A stretch of DNA of 64,000 nucleotides from DATARN01 sp963851105 (GCA_963851105.1 CAWKNP010000007.1:203798-267797); one strand, 5' to 3'. Shown: positions 52,184-60,600, counted from the first letter of the stretch. Notes: generated by a model not told the origin, from the sequence alone. A program made the numbers and translations.

Positions 52184-54571
52184 ATGACAGGACCCGCGCG
52201 TACGACCAGTGACGCCCGAGTCCGGGCCCGTATCCGCGTCCGCGGGGTCGTGCAGGGGGTCGGGTACCGCCCCTTTGTGCACCGCCTGGCCACCGAGGCG
52301 GTGCTGGCCGGCCATGTCGGCAACGACACCGACGGCGTCTTCGTCGAAGTCGAAGGGCCCCCCGCCGCCGTCGAGGCGTTCGCGGCGCGCCTGCACGGTG
52401 ATGCCCCACCTCTGGCGCGGGTGGACGCGGTGGAGTCGGCGCCCATGGCCATCACCGGCGAGGACGGGTTCCGGATCGTCGAGAGCCGGGCCGATTCCGC
52501 GGTTCGCACCTTTGTGGCACCCGATGCCGCCTTGTGTGAGGACTGCCGGCGGGAAATGTTCGACCCCGCGGACCGGCGCTATCGCTACCCCTTCATCACC
52601 TGCACCAATTGCGGCCCTCGCTTCACCATCACCAAGCGGTTGCCCTACGACCGGCCCAACACCACCATGGCCCTTTTCCCGCTCTGCGGGCTCTGCGCGG
52701 CCCAATACCACGATCCCGGCGATCGCCGCTTCCACGCCCAACCGCTGGCCTGCGCGGCGTGCGGGCCGCGCCTATGGCTCGAGTCGGCGGACCTCGGTGT
52801 GATCGACGGCACCGACGCCGCGCTGGCGGCGGCGCAACGGTCGTTGGTCGCCGGGCAGGTCGTGGCGGTCAAGGGGCTGGGTGGTTACCACATCGCCTGC
52901 GACGCCGGCAGTGACGAGGCGGTGGCCCTGTTGCGGCGGCGCAAGGGCCGCGCCGACAAACCGTTCGCCCTCATGGTCCGTGACCTCGAGGTGGCCGCCA
53001 CGCTCGCCCACATCAGCGTCGACGAAGCCCGGCTGCTGCAATCGTGGGCCCGGCCGATCGTCCTGCTGAAGGTGCGCACGCCGCCGCCCGGCCTGTCGCC
53101 GCTCGTCGCCCCCGGCAACCCGATGATCGGGATCATGCTGCCGTACACCCCCGTCCACCACCTTCTGTTCAATCCGGTCCCCGGTGCCGCCCCCGAGCTG
53201 GCGCCCGAGGTGCTGGTGATGACGAGCGGCAACATCACCGACGAGCCCATCTGCTTCGACGACGACGACGCCCGCCGGCGATTGGGCCGCCTGGCGGACA
53301 GCTGGCTCATCCATGACCGACCCATCCACGTGCCCTGCGACGACTCCGTCGTGCAGGTGGTCGACGGAGAGGAACTTCCCGTCCGGCGCTCCCGCGGCTA
53401 CGCCCCGCTGCCGTTGCGGCTCCCGTTCGACGTGGCGCCGATCCTGGCGGTGGGCGGCGAGTTGAAGAACACCTTCTGCCTGGCGGCGGGCCGCGATGCA
53501 TGGATGAGCCAGCACATCGGCGACATGGGCAGCCCCGAGACCCTCGCCGCCTTCGAGCGCTCCACCGCCCAGTTCCGGGACATGTACCAGGTCGTCGCCG
53601 GTCACGTGGCCGCCGACATGCATCCCGGCTATCACACCCGCAACTGGGCCGAAGGCAATTATCTCGAAGGCAACTATCCCGAAGGCAATCATCCCAAAGG
53701 CGCGGCCGAAGGGCGCCTATCGCTCGTCCAGCACCATCACGCCCACATCGCGGCGGTGATGGCCGAGCACGGCGTGGCCGCCGGCGAGCGGGTGATCGGG
53801 TTTGCCTTCGACGGCACCGGCTACGGCACCGACGGGGCGATCTGGGGGGGCGAGGTGCTCGTTGCCAGCTACGAGCGCTTCACCCGTGTGGCCCACCTCG
53901 ACTATGTGCCCCTGCCCGGCGGCGACGCCACCATCAAGCGCCCCGCCCGCGCCGCTCTGGCCCACCTGTGGGCGGCCGGAATTGAGTGGTCGCCCGACCT
54001 GGCGCCGGTGCGGGCAACCGGCGCCTCCGAGCTGCGGGCACTCGAGCGCCAACTCGAACGCGGCTTCCAGTGTGTGCCGACGTCGAGTATGGGGCGGCTG
54101 TTCGACGCGATCAGCTCGTTGCTCGACGTGCGCCACCAGGTTTCTTATGAGGCGCAGGCGGCCATCGAACTCGAGACCCAGGCCGAGGCCCATCTGGGCG
54201 CCGCCCGCCCTTACCGCTTCGGGCGGGCGCAGGACACCGGCGTGATCGACGCCAGCTCGGTCCTGGCCGCCATCGTCACGGATCTGCGGGCCGGGATCGG
54301 CGGCGGCCCGATCGCCGCCGGCTTCCACGTGGCGGTCGCCGAGCTGGTCGGCGAGTTGGCCGCTGAGTTCGCAGGGCCGACCGGGGTGGCCCGCGCCGCC
54401 CTCTCCGGGGGAGTGTTCCAGAACGTTCTCCTGCTGCGCCTGGCCCGGCGGGAGCTCCAGGCCCGGGGCTTCGAGGTCCTCACCCACCGCATCGTTCCCC
54501 CCAACGACGGTGGCCTCGCGCTCGGCCAGGTGGTCGTCGCGTCGGCCATGACGGCCGTGCCCCAGCCATAG
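52184..54571 (+). CDS. hypF: carbamoyltransferase HypF
   Basis: About 795 residues. The acylphosphatase domain (1-~95) starts RIRVRGVVQGVGYRPFVHRL. Zinc fingers lie at ~115-200 (LCEDCRRE, TCTNCGPRF, PLCGLCAAQYHD, LACAACGPRLW). The YrdC-like domain (~205-390) has VVAVKGLGGYHIACDA. The Kae1-like domain (~430-790) has LVQHHHAHIAAVMAEHG and FAFDGTGYGTDG. It makes the thiocarboxamide on HypE from carbamoyl phosphate, the source of the cyanide ligands. A 20-30-residue Glu-Gly-Asn-rich tandem repeat is inserted just before HHHAH. ATG 52184 starts ahead of the acylphosphatase. Confidence 0.95.
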   Translation: MTGPARTTSDARVRARIRVRGVVQGVGYRPFVHRLATEAVLAGHVGNDTDGVFVEVEGPPAAVEAFAARLHGDAPPLARVDAVESAPMAITGEDGFRIVESRADSAVRTFVAPDAALCEDCRREMFDPADRRYRYPFITCTNCGPRFTITKRLPYDRPNTTMALFPLCGLCAAQYHDPGDRRFHAQPLACAACGPRLWLESADLGVIDGTDAALAAAQRSLVAGQVVAVKGLGGYHIACDAGSDEAVALLRRRKGRADKPFALMVRDLEVAATLAHISVDEARLLQSWARPIVLLKVRTPPPGLSPLVAPGNPMIGIMLPYTPVHHLLFNPVPGAAPELAPEVLVMTSGNITDEPICFDDDDARRRLGRLADSWLIHDRPIHVPCDDSVVQVVDGEELPVRRSRGYAPLPLRLPFDVAPILAVGGELKNTFCLAAGRDAWMSQHIGDMGSPETLAAFERSTAQFRDMYQVVAGHVAADMHPGYHTRNWAEGNYLEGNYPEGNHPKGAAEGRLSLVQHHHAHIAAVMAEHGVAAGERVIGFAFDGTGYGTDGAIWGGEVLVASYERFTRVAHLDYVPLPGGDATIKRPARAALAHLWAAGIEWSPDLAPVRATGASELRALERQLERGFQCVPTSSMGRLFDAISSLLDVRHQVSYEAQAAIELETQAEAHLGAARPYRFGRAQDTGVIDASSVLAAIVTDLRAGIGGGPIAAGFHVAVAELVGELAAEFAGPTGVARAALSGGVFQNVLLLRLARRELQARGFEVLTHRIVPPNDGGLALGQVVVASAMTAVPQP

Positions 54572-54646
54572 GTCCGGACGTAGAGTGGCAAGGGCAAGGT
54601 TCGACCGCGCGCCCCGGTCGCGAACTCGGGGCCGAAAGGAACCATC

Positions 54647-55396
54647 GTGGTAAACCAGATTCTGTCCGAAGAACGAGAGCTGGCGATCGACTTCGCAGCC
54701 CTTGAGTCCGTGTCCGACAACTTGGCGGCCGCGGCCCTTTCCCTCGCCCGCCGCTTCGCCGCGGGCGCCACCATGTGGTGCGTTTCGCCCGCCTGGCCGG
54801 CCCACGGCCGCCACGTCGCGGTGGAGTTCGTCCACCCCGTGATCATGGGCAAGCGGGCCCTCCCCGCCGTCTTCGTCGACGACGAGGACACCTTGGGCTC
54901 CCTGCGGCTGCTGGTGCGCCCCGGTGATGTGGTCGTGGCGCTCGGTACCGAAGCAGATGGGAAAATTGGCTCGGTGCTCCGGCGGGCGGAAGCCTGGGGG
55001 CTCACGTCGGTCTGGATCGGGGCAGGGCCCCATCCGCCGGCCAGCGCCGCCGACCACCTGCTCTGGGTGAATGGCGTGGACGCCGATCTGGCCGGCAGCT
55101 CAGGCGGCTACGTCCTGATCTATCACCTGCTCTGGGAGCTGGTGCACGTGGTGTTCGAGCACCCCGGTCTCCTGGTCGAGCCGGCCGCCTGCACCGACGA
55201 GGTGTGCATCACCTGTTCCGACGAGGGACGCGTCGTCGAGGTGGTCGAGACGATCGACGACACCACCGCGGTCGTGCTGGCCGCGGGCCATCGCGAGCGC
55301 GTGGACACCACCCTGGTCGGGTCCCCGGTCCCCGGCGATCTTCTCCTGGTGCACGCGGGTACCGCCATCACCACCATCACCGACGGCCCGCGATGA
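54647..55396 (+). CDS. SIS-like domain fused to a second HypC/HupF-type chaperone
   Basis: About 249 residues. Residues 1-~175 resemble a degenerate sugar-isomerase (SIS) fold (LRLLVRPGDVVVALGTEADG; AWGLTSVWIGAGP). The C-terminal ~75 residues are HypC-like: TDEVCITCSDEGRVVEV, then ATTxV-type strands (TTAVVLAAGHRERVDTTLVG) and VPGDLLLVHAGTAI. HypC normally starts with Cys2; here the Cys pair is internal (CITC), so the unit acts as a domain. It may deliver the iron unit or couple it to a metabolite. ATGA overlap with the isomerase gene and proximity to hypE/hypF support a maturation role. Confidence 0.85.
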   Translation: MVNQILSEERELAIDFAALESVSDNLAAAALSLARRFAAGATMWCVSPAWPAHGRHVAVEFVHPVIMGKRALPAVFVDDEDTLGSLRLLVRPGDVVVALGTEADGKIGSVLRRAEAWGLTSVWIGAGPHPPASAADHLLWVNGVDADLAGSSGGYVLIYHLLWELVHVVFEHPGLLVEPAACTDEVCITCSDEGRVVEVVETIDDTTAVVLAAGHRERVDTTLVGSPVPGDLLLVHAGTAITTITDGPR

Positions 55397-56067
55397 CGCC
55401 CGAGCCGACCAACTTCCTGTACCCGTTCATCGATTCCGAGGAACGCGATTCCACCTCGCTGCTCGTGGACCTGGCTTCGTCGGCGCGGGGGAAGATGGCC
55501 CAGAGCCGGGCGTTGCAGCTCGCGACGCTGGACCAGTGGGCCCCGGTGATCGAGAACCTCGCTGCCGAGATGGCCGGCCGGTTCAACCGCGGCGCCCGGT
55601 TGTACACCTTCGGCAACGGCGGTAGCGCCACCGACGCCGAGATGACCGCCCAGATGTTCCGCCACCCCATGAGCGGTCGTGCCCTGCCGGCGTGGCCACT
55701 GGTCGACGACCGGGCGGTGCTCACTGCCCTGGCCAACGATGTCGGCTTCGAACTGGTTTTTTCCCGCCAGCTGATCGCCCACGCCAGGGCCGGGGACATC
55801 GCCATGGGGCTGTCCACCAGCGGCAACTCCGACAACGTCATGAAGGCGTTCGGGGAGGCCAAGCACCGGGGCCTGATGACCATCGGCCTCGCCGGCTACG
55901 ACGGCGGCGCCATGGCCGGCAATCCCGATGTCGACTATTGCCTGGTGGTGCGCTCCGACAGCGTCCACCGCATCCAAGAGGCGCAGGACGCCCTGGTGTT
56001 CGAATTGTGGTCGGTTCTACAGCGCCATCTGGCGGACCACCCCACGCTGGAAGGGAGCTCGAATTGA
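55393..56067 (+). CDS. SIS-domain protein, GmhA-like (sedoheptulose-7-phosphate isomerase family)
   Basis: About 224 residues. RLYTFGNGGSATDAEMTAQM is the GmhA phosphosugar-binding loop; FSRQLIAHARAGDIAMGLST, then SGNSDNVMKAFGEAKHRG, complete it. The family isomerises sedoheptulose-7-phosphate. Here it sits inside the hyp cluster next to a SIS-HypC fusion, overlapping both neighbours by four bases. Such SIS proteins are repeatedly found beside hyp genes in actinobacteria, but their role there is unknown. It could supply a sugar phosphate link with the Calvin cycle (inference). Confidence 0.85.
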   Translation: MTPEPTNFLYPFIDSEERDSTSLLVDLASSARGKMAQSRALQLATLDQWAPVIENLAAEMAGRFNRGARLYTFGNGGSATDAEMTAQMFRHPMSGRALPAWPLVDDRAVLTALANDVGFELVFSRQLIAHARAGDIAMGLSTSGNSDNVMKAFGEAKHRGLMTIGLAGYDGGAMAGNPDVDYCLVVRSDSVHRIQEAQDALVFELWSVLQRHLADHPTLEGSSN

Positions 56068-57185
56068 CCGACGTCACCGAAGAGGTTGCGGGGCCCGCGG
56101 AAGAACACGAACGTGAGCGGGAGGAGGCCGTCTTCGATCGCATCGAGGCGTTCCGCCGGCGCAAGCCCCGCCTGCTCGACGAGGTCGTCACCTCCGCCCA
56201 TGGCGCCGGCGGCAAGGCCTCGGCGGCACTGATCGATCAGGTGTTCCTGCCCGCCTTCGCCCATGCCGGCTCCGGCCTGCAGACCGACGCCGCCGTGCTG
56301 ACCCTGCCCACCGGTGAGCGGCTGGCCTTCTCGACCGACTCCTACGTGGTCAAGCCGTGGCGCTTCCCGGGCGGCTCCATCGGCGACCTGGCGGTCAACG
56401 GCACCGTCAACGACCTGGCCATGATGGGCGCCCGGCCCATTGCCCTCTCGGCAGCGTTCGTGATCGAAGAGGGCTTCGCCATCGAGTCGCTGCGGGAGCT
56501 GGCCGCCGACATGGCCACCGCGGCTGCCAAGGCCGGAGTGTCGATCGTCACCGGCGACACCAAGGTCGTCAACCGGGGGGCGGCCGACGGCGTCTACATC
56601 AACACCGCCGGCATCGGGATCATCCCCGCCGGCCGCGACCTCACCGCCACCCGGGTACAGGCGGGCGATGCGGTGATCGTGTCGGGATTCATCGGCGACC
56701 ACGGCACCGCAGTCATGCTGGCCCGCGGCGACTTGGCGCTCGACGCCTACGTGGAAAGCGACACCGCGGCAGTAAACGGCCTCGTCGAGATCCTTCTTGC
56801 CGTGGCCCCCGGTACCCGCTGGATGCGCGACGCCACACGCGGCGGTCTCGGCACGGTGTGCAACGAACTGGCCCGAGACTGCAATCTCACCGTCCGCTTG
56901 GACGAGGCCGCGATGCCGATCCGCCCGGTCGTCGGTGGGGCCTGCGACATGCTCGGCATCGACCCCGTCTACGTCGCCAACGAGGGCAAGTTCGTCGCCA
57001 TCGTGCCCCGCGAGGAGGCCGACGCGGCGCTCGCCGCCCTTCGTGGCGATCCCCTCGGTGCCGATGCCGCCATTATCGGGGAGATGTGGGCCGACCCGCC
57101 CGGCCTCGTCGTGCTCGTGACACCCTTCGGTGGTACCCGGATTGTCGACATGCTGGTCGGCGACCCCCTTCCCCGTATCTGCTGA
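56064..57185 (+). CDS. hypE: hydrogenase assembly factor HypE
   Basis: About 373 residues of PurM-like fold: VTSAHGAGGKASAALIDQVF, FSTDSYVVKPWRFPGGSIGD, AVNGTVNDLAMMGARP and GDTKVVNRGAADGVYINTAG. The C-terminus is PRIC, with the Cys that accepts the carbamoyl group from HypF and is dehydrated to thiocyanate. The start is TTG 56064, with GGGAG seven bases before it, overlapping the upstream stop. The N-terminal ~40 residues are a charged helix (EEHEREREEAVFDRIEAF), longer than usual. Confidence 0.94.
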   Translation: MTDVTEEVAGPAEEHEREREEAVFDRIEAFRRRKPRLLDEVVTSAHGAGGKASAALIDQVFLPAFAHAGSGLQTDAAVLTLPTGERLAFSTDSYVVKPWRFPGGSIGDLAVNGTVNDLAMMGARPIALSAAFVIEEGFAIESLRELAADMATAAAKAGVSIVTGDTKVVNRGAADGVYINTAGIGIIPAGRDLTATRVQAGDAVIVSGFIGDHGTAVMLARGDLALDAYVESDTAAVNGLVEILLAVAPGTRWMRDATRGGLGTVCNELARDCNLTVRLDEAAMPIRPVVGGACDMLGIDPVYVANEGKFVAIVPREEADAALAALRGDPLGADAAIIGEMWADPPGLVVLVTPFGGTRIVDMLVGDPLPRIC

Positions 57186-57247
57186 GTCCTTCCTGCGTGC
57201 TCGACGAGGGCCCGATGACGGCCCTGGGAGCGCCCTTGGAGCATTGA

Positions 57248-57304
57248 GGGGGATGACTAGTTAGAAGTAACTAGTCATCCCCCATCTGCTCCACCAGATG
57301 GGGG
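57248..57304 (+). promoter_or_regulatory. two mutually exclusive hairpins (terminator / anti-terminator-like)
   Basis: Hairpin 1 pairs GGGGGATGACTAGTTA (57248-57263) with 57268-57283, a perfect 16-bp stem with a GAAG loop. Hairpin 2 pairs CCCCCATCTG (57279-57288) with CAGATGGGGG (57295-57304). Both use the same CCCCC (57279-57283), so they cannot form together. No T-run follows. Confidence 0.65.
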
Positions 57305-57382
57305 AGGCTGCACCAGGGGAAACGTCTTACGGTCGGTCCTGCGCCGACTGTCGGTGCACAATTTGCTCAAAGCGGGTCATAC

Positions 57383-57412
57383 TTGCCTCAAATGCCGCTC
57401 TTGGAATACAGT
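57383..57412 (+). promoter_or_regulatory. candidate promoter for the heptad-protein array
   Basis: TTGCCT (57383-57388) and TACAGT (57407-57412), spaced by 18 bases, resemble -35 and -10 elements. The first start codon is ~160 bases downstream. Confidence 0.4.
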
Positions 57413-57570
57413 GCGCGTGAACACCGTTCCGGGCACCTTGAGTCCAGGCAGCACGTCGGTAGGACAGCCTGGAGCGAAGGACCCAGAGACGTACATGCAG
57501 CAAACGGGGAACGGACGCAGGACCTGCGTTGATCATCCCTGGAACTTCCCATCCGTCGAAAGGGGGCTTG

Positions 57571-58191
57571 GTGGCCAGAGGCCGCATGCGTGAAGAGACT
57601 GGGCAATCAACGAGTAGCGCGTTGTTGCTCATAGTCGTCTTGGTCGTAGTCATAATCGCAGTGGTGCTGTTGCAGAGGACAGCATCGACCGCGGAGGCGA
57701 TCAACAAGAAGGCACAGACAATTGCCAGCACCGGCCGGGGGATCAACGACAACACTGATTCGATCCTCCAGCTGTCGAAGACCAACCAGCTCGGCTCGTC
57801 GATCCTGGCTTCAGCGAAGCCATTGCAGGGCCAACTCAGCCAGGTCGTCGACTTGGCGAACTCGATCAACGGCCTGGCCGGATCGATCAACGGCTCGGCA
57901 GGAGCGATTAACGGTAGCGCCAAGACGATCAACAACTCGGCGGGTGCCATCAACTCGACGGCAACCGGGATCAACTCGACGGCATCGTCGATCCTCTCGG
58001 TGGCCAACTCGATCAAGGCCGGAGTTGCCCAGATCAACACCAACCTGGACGCAACGATCGGTGTCGCCCAGCAGATCAAGGGAGACACTGGAGCCATCGT
58101 CGGCGGCAGCGGTTCCGGGCTCACCCGGGCGCTCCACTTGGCGGCGTGCATCAACAAAGAACTTGCGGGCAACCCCGCCGGTCTCTGCTAG
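57571..58191 (+). CDS. membrane-anchored heptad-repeat protein 1 (C-terminal Cys)
   Basis: About 206 residues from GTG 57571, with AAGGGGG upstream. The N-terminus is basic, then a transmembrane helix at ~17-34 (ALLLIVVLVVVIIAVVLL). Residues ~98-161 are heptads of the type x-I-N-[GS]-x-A-x, with Ile at 99, 106, 113, 120, 127, 134, 141, 148 and 155. This gives an Ala/Ile coiled-coil face. Ile also falls every seven residues at 44-65. The chain ends HLAAC...LC. N-in topology puts the stalk and cysteines outside. I know no family name; very similar genes follow. Confidence 0.82.
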   Translation: MARGRMREETGQSTSSALLLIVVLVVVIIAVVLLQRTASTAEAINKKAQTIASTGRGINDNTDSILQLSKTNQLGSSILASAKPLQGQLSQVVDLANSINGLAGSINGSAGAINGSAKTINNSAGAINSTATGINSTASSILSVANSIKAGVAQINTNLDATIGVAQQIKGDTGAIVGGSGSGLTRALHLAACINKELAGNPAGLC

Positions 58192-58203
58192 GGAGGCGAG
58201 AAA

Positions 58204-58911
58204 ATGACTGCAGCAATCTCAACATCGCGGCTCCGTAGCGTTGACTTGGACCAGGCGCGGTTCTTGAGCCGGTGGCTCAAGGTCTGGATCGTTCTCCTGT
58301 CGGTCGTCGTCCTGGTCGTCGTCTTCTACTTGGTGTTCATCACCAACTCGCTGGCGTCGATCAACGGCCACCTGGGCACTGCCAGCAATGCCGTCTCCGG
58401 TGCCGGTGGCCACGTCAAGACCCTTCCGGGTCAGATCCAGAACGTGAACGCCAGCCTGACAAGCATTGATGCCTCGCTCAAGCCCATCACCGGGCAGGCC
58501 GGCGACATCGTCAATGCCCTGACGTCGATCAATACCAGCCTCCAGGCTGTCGACGGCTCGCTCAAGGACACCTCGAGTTCGCTGGTCAATACGTCATCGT
58601 CATTGGTCAACACCTCCTCGGTGCTCCAATCGGTGCTGGGTACGGCGGGCCAGATCAACACCACGTTGGTCGCAGCCAACCTCCCCGCTGGTAACTGCTC
58701 GAGCACCTGCAGCGGTGCCCAGTTGGGTGTGCAGAACATCCATCAGCGGGTCGCCATCGCCAATGGCGTGCTGTCCTCGGCTCGTGGTGACACCGCCAAC
58801 GTGGCGGCCAACCAGGTGCCCGCTATCAGCAACCAGCTCCACAACATCTGCACCGGTGGAGTCGTGCAGCTTGTCAACCTGCTGCACCTCGGTAGCGCGG
58901 CGAGTTGCTGA
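58204..58911 (+). CDS. membrane-anchored heptad-repeat protein 2 (C-terminal Cys)
   Basis: 235 residues. One transmembrane helix lies at ~25-48 (LKVWIVLLSVVVLVVVFYLV). Heptads include SIDASLK, DIVNALT, SINTSLQ, AVDGSLK and two near-identical (D/N)TSSSLV units. Cysteines: a CxxxC pair (GNCSSTCSG), HNIC near the end, and a terminal Cys (SAASC). GGGAGGC stands 5-9 bases before the ATG. The stop codon overlaps the next start (TGATG). The role is probably extracytoplasmic; unknown. Confidence 0.82.
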   Translation: MTAAISTSRLRSVDLDQARFLSRWLKVWIVLLSVVVLVVVFYLVFITNSLASINGHLGTASNAVSGAGGHVKTLPGQIQNVNASLTSIDASLKPITGQAGDIVNALTSINTSLQAVDGSLKDTSSSLVNTSSSLVNTSSVLQSVLGTAGQINTTLVAANLPAGNCSSTCSGAQLGVQNIHQRVAIANGVLSSARGDTANVAANQVPAISNQLHNICTGGVVQLVNLLHLGSAASC

Positions 58912-59570
58912 TGCGCCGGCCGACCAGACGCGACGAGAAAGGGCTCGTCGGGGTGATCCTGACGATCGTGATCGTCTTCGCCCTGATCGCAGTGGTGCAG
59001 TTGACCCGCACGTTGGAAGCGGCACAGCAGATCAACACTCGGGTATTGGACATCACGGGCTCGGTGAAGGGTGCGAACAGCAACCTGAACACCGGCTGTG
59101 ATCCGGCCAAGGCAGCGGGATGCAGCGACGCCTTGCCGGTACTGAGCCAGACCGAGGCCATCGTGACGCAGATCAACGACGCAGCGAAGCCGTTGAGTGC
59201 GCAAGCGGGGCAGGTCCTGACCGCCGCCAACAGCATCAACACGTCGGCTTCGGCGATCCTGGCCACGGCATCGTCGATCAACGGCACCGTGCACGCCATC
59301 AACAGCTCGGTTGCCTCGATCGGCTCGAACGTGGGCTCGATCGCCGGTAGCCTCAACGGGGTCAACGCCGATGTCAGCAACGTCAAACAGGGCGTCGCCG
59401 ACATCAACACCCGGGCTGACACCATCATCGGACTGGTGAACGGGATCAAGGGTGACACCGGCGCCATCTCCGCTACGGCGGGAGGCATCCTCACCCAGGC
59501 TCACGGTATCTGCGCGGACAAGGTGACCGTCCTGGTACTCGGGTTGATCCAAATCGGTGCGAACTGCTAA
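58911..59570 (+). CDS. membrane-anchored heptad-repeat protein 3 (C-terminal Cys)
   Basis: About 219 residues. It starts MRRPTRRDEKGLVGVILTIV; the transmembrane helix runs ~11-29. From ~107 there are about twelve consecutive heptads, such as SINTSAS, AILATAS, SINGTVH, AINSSVA, SIGSNVG and DINTRAD. It shares IKGDTGAI with protein 1. Cysteines: GCDPAKAAGC near residue 62-71, HGIC and a terminal Cys (IGANC). The start overlaps the upstream stop, so it is coupled. A rho-independent terminator follows, making proteins 1-3 one operon. Confidence 0.82.
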   Translation: MRRPTRRDEKGLVGVILTIVIVFALIAVVQLTRTLEAAQQINTRVLDITGSVKGANSNLNTGCDPAKAAGCSDALPVLSQTEAIVTQINDAAKPLSAQAGQVLTAANSINTSASAILATASSINGTVHAINSSVASIGSNVGSIAGSLNGVNADVSNVKQGVADINTRADTIIGLVNGIKGDTGAISATAGGILTQAHGICADKVTVLVLGLIQIGANC

Positions 59571-59594
59571 TGCGCTTGTGACATGACGGAGGGA

Positions 59595-59625
59595 GGGGCT
59601 GGTGGCATCGTCACCAGCCCCTTTT
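59595..59625 (+). terminator. rho-independent terminator after heptad proteins 1-3
   Basis: Perfect 10-bp stem GGGGCTGGTG (59595-59604) / CACCAGCCCC (59612-59621), 7-base loop, then TTTT. Confidence 0.92.
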
Positions 59626-59691
59626 CCTCTGGTAGGTCGATATGTATACTCGTGTTGCCGGTGCTGAGCCGGTCTTAAAGGGGGTGTCCCT

Positions 59692-59937
59692 GTGACGCTG
59701 TGGTGGATTGGGAACGCTGTACTTTTAGTCGTAACGCTTGTCCTGGTGCTCTTGCTCCAGCGAACAATGAAACCCATCAAAGAGATCCAGAAGCATGCCG
59801 GTGACATCCTGGAACATGCCGGCGGCCTGGCCAATAACCTGACGGCCATTCCCAAGCTCCTGCAGACCCAGCGTCTGGCCGGCGTTGCCCGCCAAGGTGT
59901 CGGGGCCTACGGGGCCGCGATCACGAAGCTGCTGTGA
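59692..59937 (+). CDS. small single-pass heptad protein 4
   Basis: 81 residues from GTG 59692, preceded by AAAGGGGG. The transmembrane helix is at ~8-21 (AVLLVVTLVLVLLL). The rest follows the heptads EIQKHAG, DILEHAG, GLANNLT and AIPKLLQ, then TQRLAGVARQ. The IPxLxQTxxLAGVxR block recurs in the protein at 61704. A -10-like TATACT lies at 59645-59650. Function unknown. Confidence 0.75.
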   Translation: MTLWWIGNAVLLVVTLVLVLLLQRTMKPIKEIQKHAGDILEHAGGLANNLTAIPKLLQTQRLAGVARQGVGAYGAAITKLL

Positions 59938-59983
59938 GCCGGGACATGCGCAGTCATCGTCGGATTCAAGAAGGAGTGAAGTA

Positions 59984-60349
59984 ATGGCACCTGCTGCCGT
60001 TGGGACATTGGTCGTAACCGCCATCTTGGTTGCTGGACTGGCCATCTACCTGATCATGATTGCGTCCAACCTGGCGACGATCAGCCGGGCCTTGGACACC
60101 GTCCTGGCGGGCGTGACCGGCATCGCCGGTCAGGTCAAGCCGGCACCGGGTGTGGTGGGCAGCATCGCTCGCGACGTCGGTGCCATCCAGGGCGCCCTCC
60201 ACGGGCTCATCGCTCTGGCGACAGGTGGCGCGGCTCCCGCTCCGGCGGCTCCCGCCCCCGCAGCTCGCGGTCGGGCAGCTGCTGCCGCGCCGGCACCGTC
60301 GGGCCGTAGCCGGCCGAACTTGCCGCCGCCGGTGCACAACCGCCGCTGA
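59984..60349 (+). CDS. small single-pass heptad protein 5 with Ala/Pro tail
   Basis: 121 residues, with AAGGAG seven bases before ATG 59984. The transmembrane helix (~6-27) is VGTLVVTAILVAGLAIYLIM. Heptads follow: TISRALD, TVLAGVT, GIAGQVK, SIARDVG and AIQGALH. The C-terminal 45 residues are an Ala/Pro/Arg linker ending PPPVHNRR, reminiscent of the 40638 protein. It may be an anchor with a flexible docking tail (inference). Confidence 0.75.
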   Translation: MAPAAVGTLVVTAILVAGLAIYLIMIASNLATISRALDTVLAGVTGIAGQVKPAPGVVGSIARDVGAIQGALHGLIALATGGAAPAPAAPAPAARGRAAAAAPAPSGRSRPNLPPPVHNRR

Positions 60350-60373
60350 CGCAGTCAGCTTCAAGCAGTGCAG

Positions 60374-60407
60374 GGGACCCGGCGCCGGGGTATCGGCGCC
60401 GGGTCCC
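60374..60407 (+). terminator. strong hairpin after heptad protein 5
   Basis: Perfect 13-bp stem GGGACCCGGCGCC (60374-60386) / GGCGCCGGGTCCC (60395-60407), followed by ttcg. The rest of the gap to 60600 shows nothing else I can name. Confidence 0.85.
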
Positions 60408-60600
60408 TTCGCGTCGTGCGGCAGGCGCGGGCCCCGAGGGACACGGTGATCGACCAGCGCCGCCGCCGGCAGCGAACTGGGTTCACTGGGTTCACGACAT
60501 GGTGCTGGTCACGACCTGGCGCTGGGCCCACATCTGTCCCAGTTCCACTCGATCGAGCCCCGCACAAGGTCCCTCCCAGTCACGCCGAGGGAATGTGTCC

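Larger units (their letters stand above)
57186..57570 (+). other. 385-base intergenic region between hypE and the heptad-protein array
   Basis: It contains two overlapping hairpins (57248-57304) and one promoter-like pair further down, both listed separately. I see no convincing gene. Short frames here lack ribosome sites. The region from ~57420 to 57560 shows nothing else recognisable. Confidence 0.6.

Noticed and set aside
53640..53715. Possible repeat array
   Set aside because: In-frame coding repeats of HypF; too short and without spacers for CRISPR.
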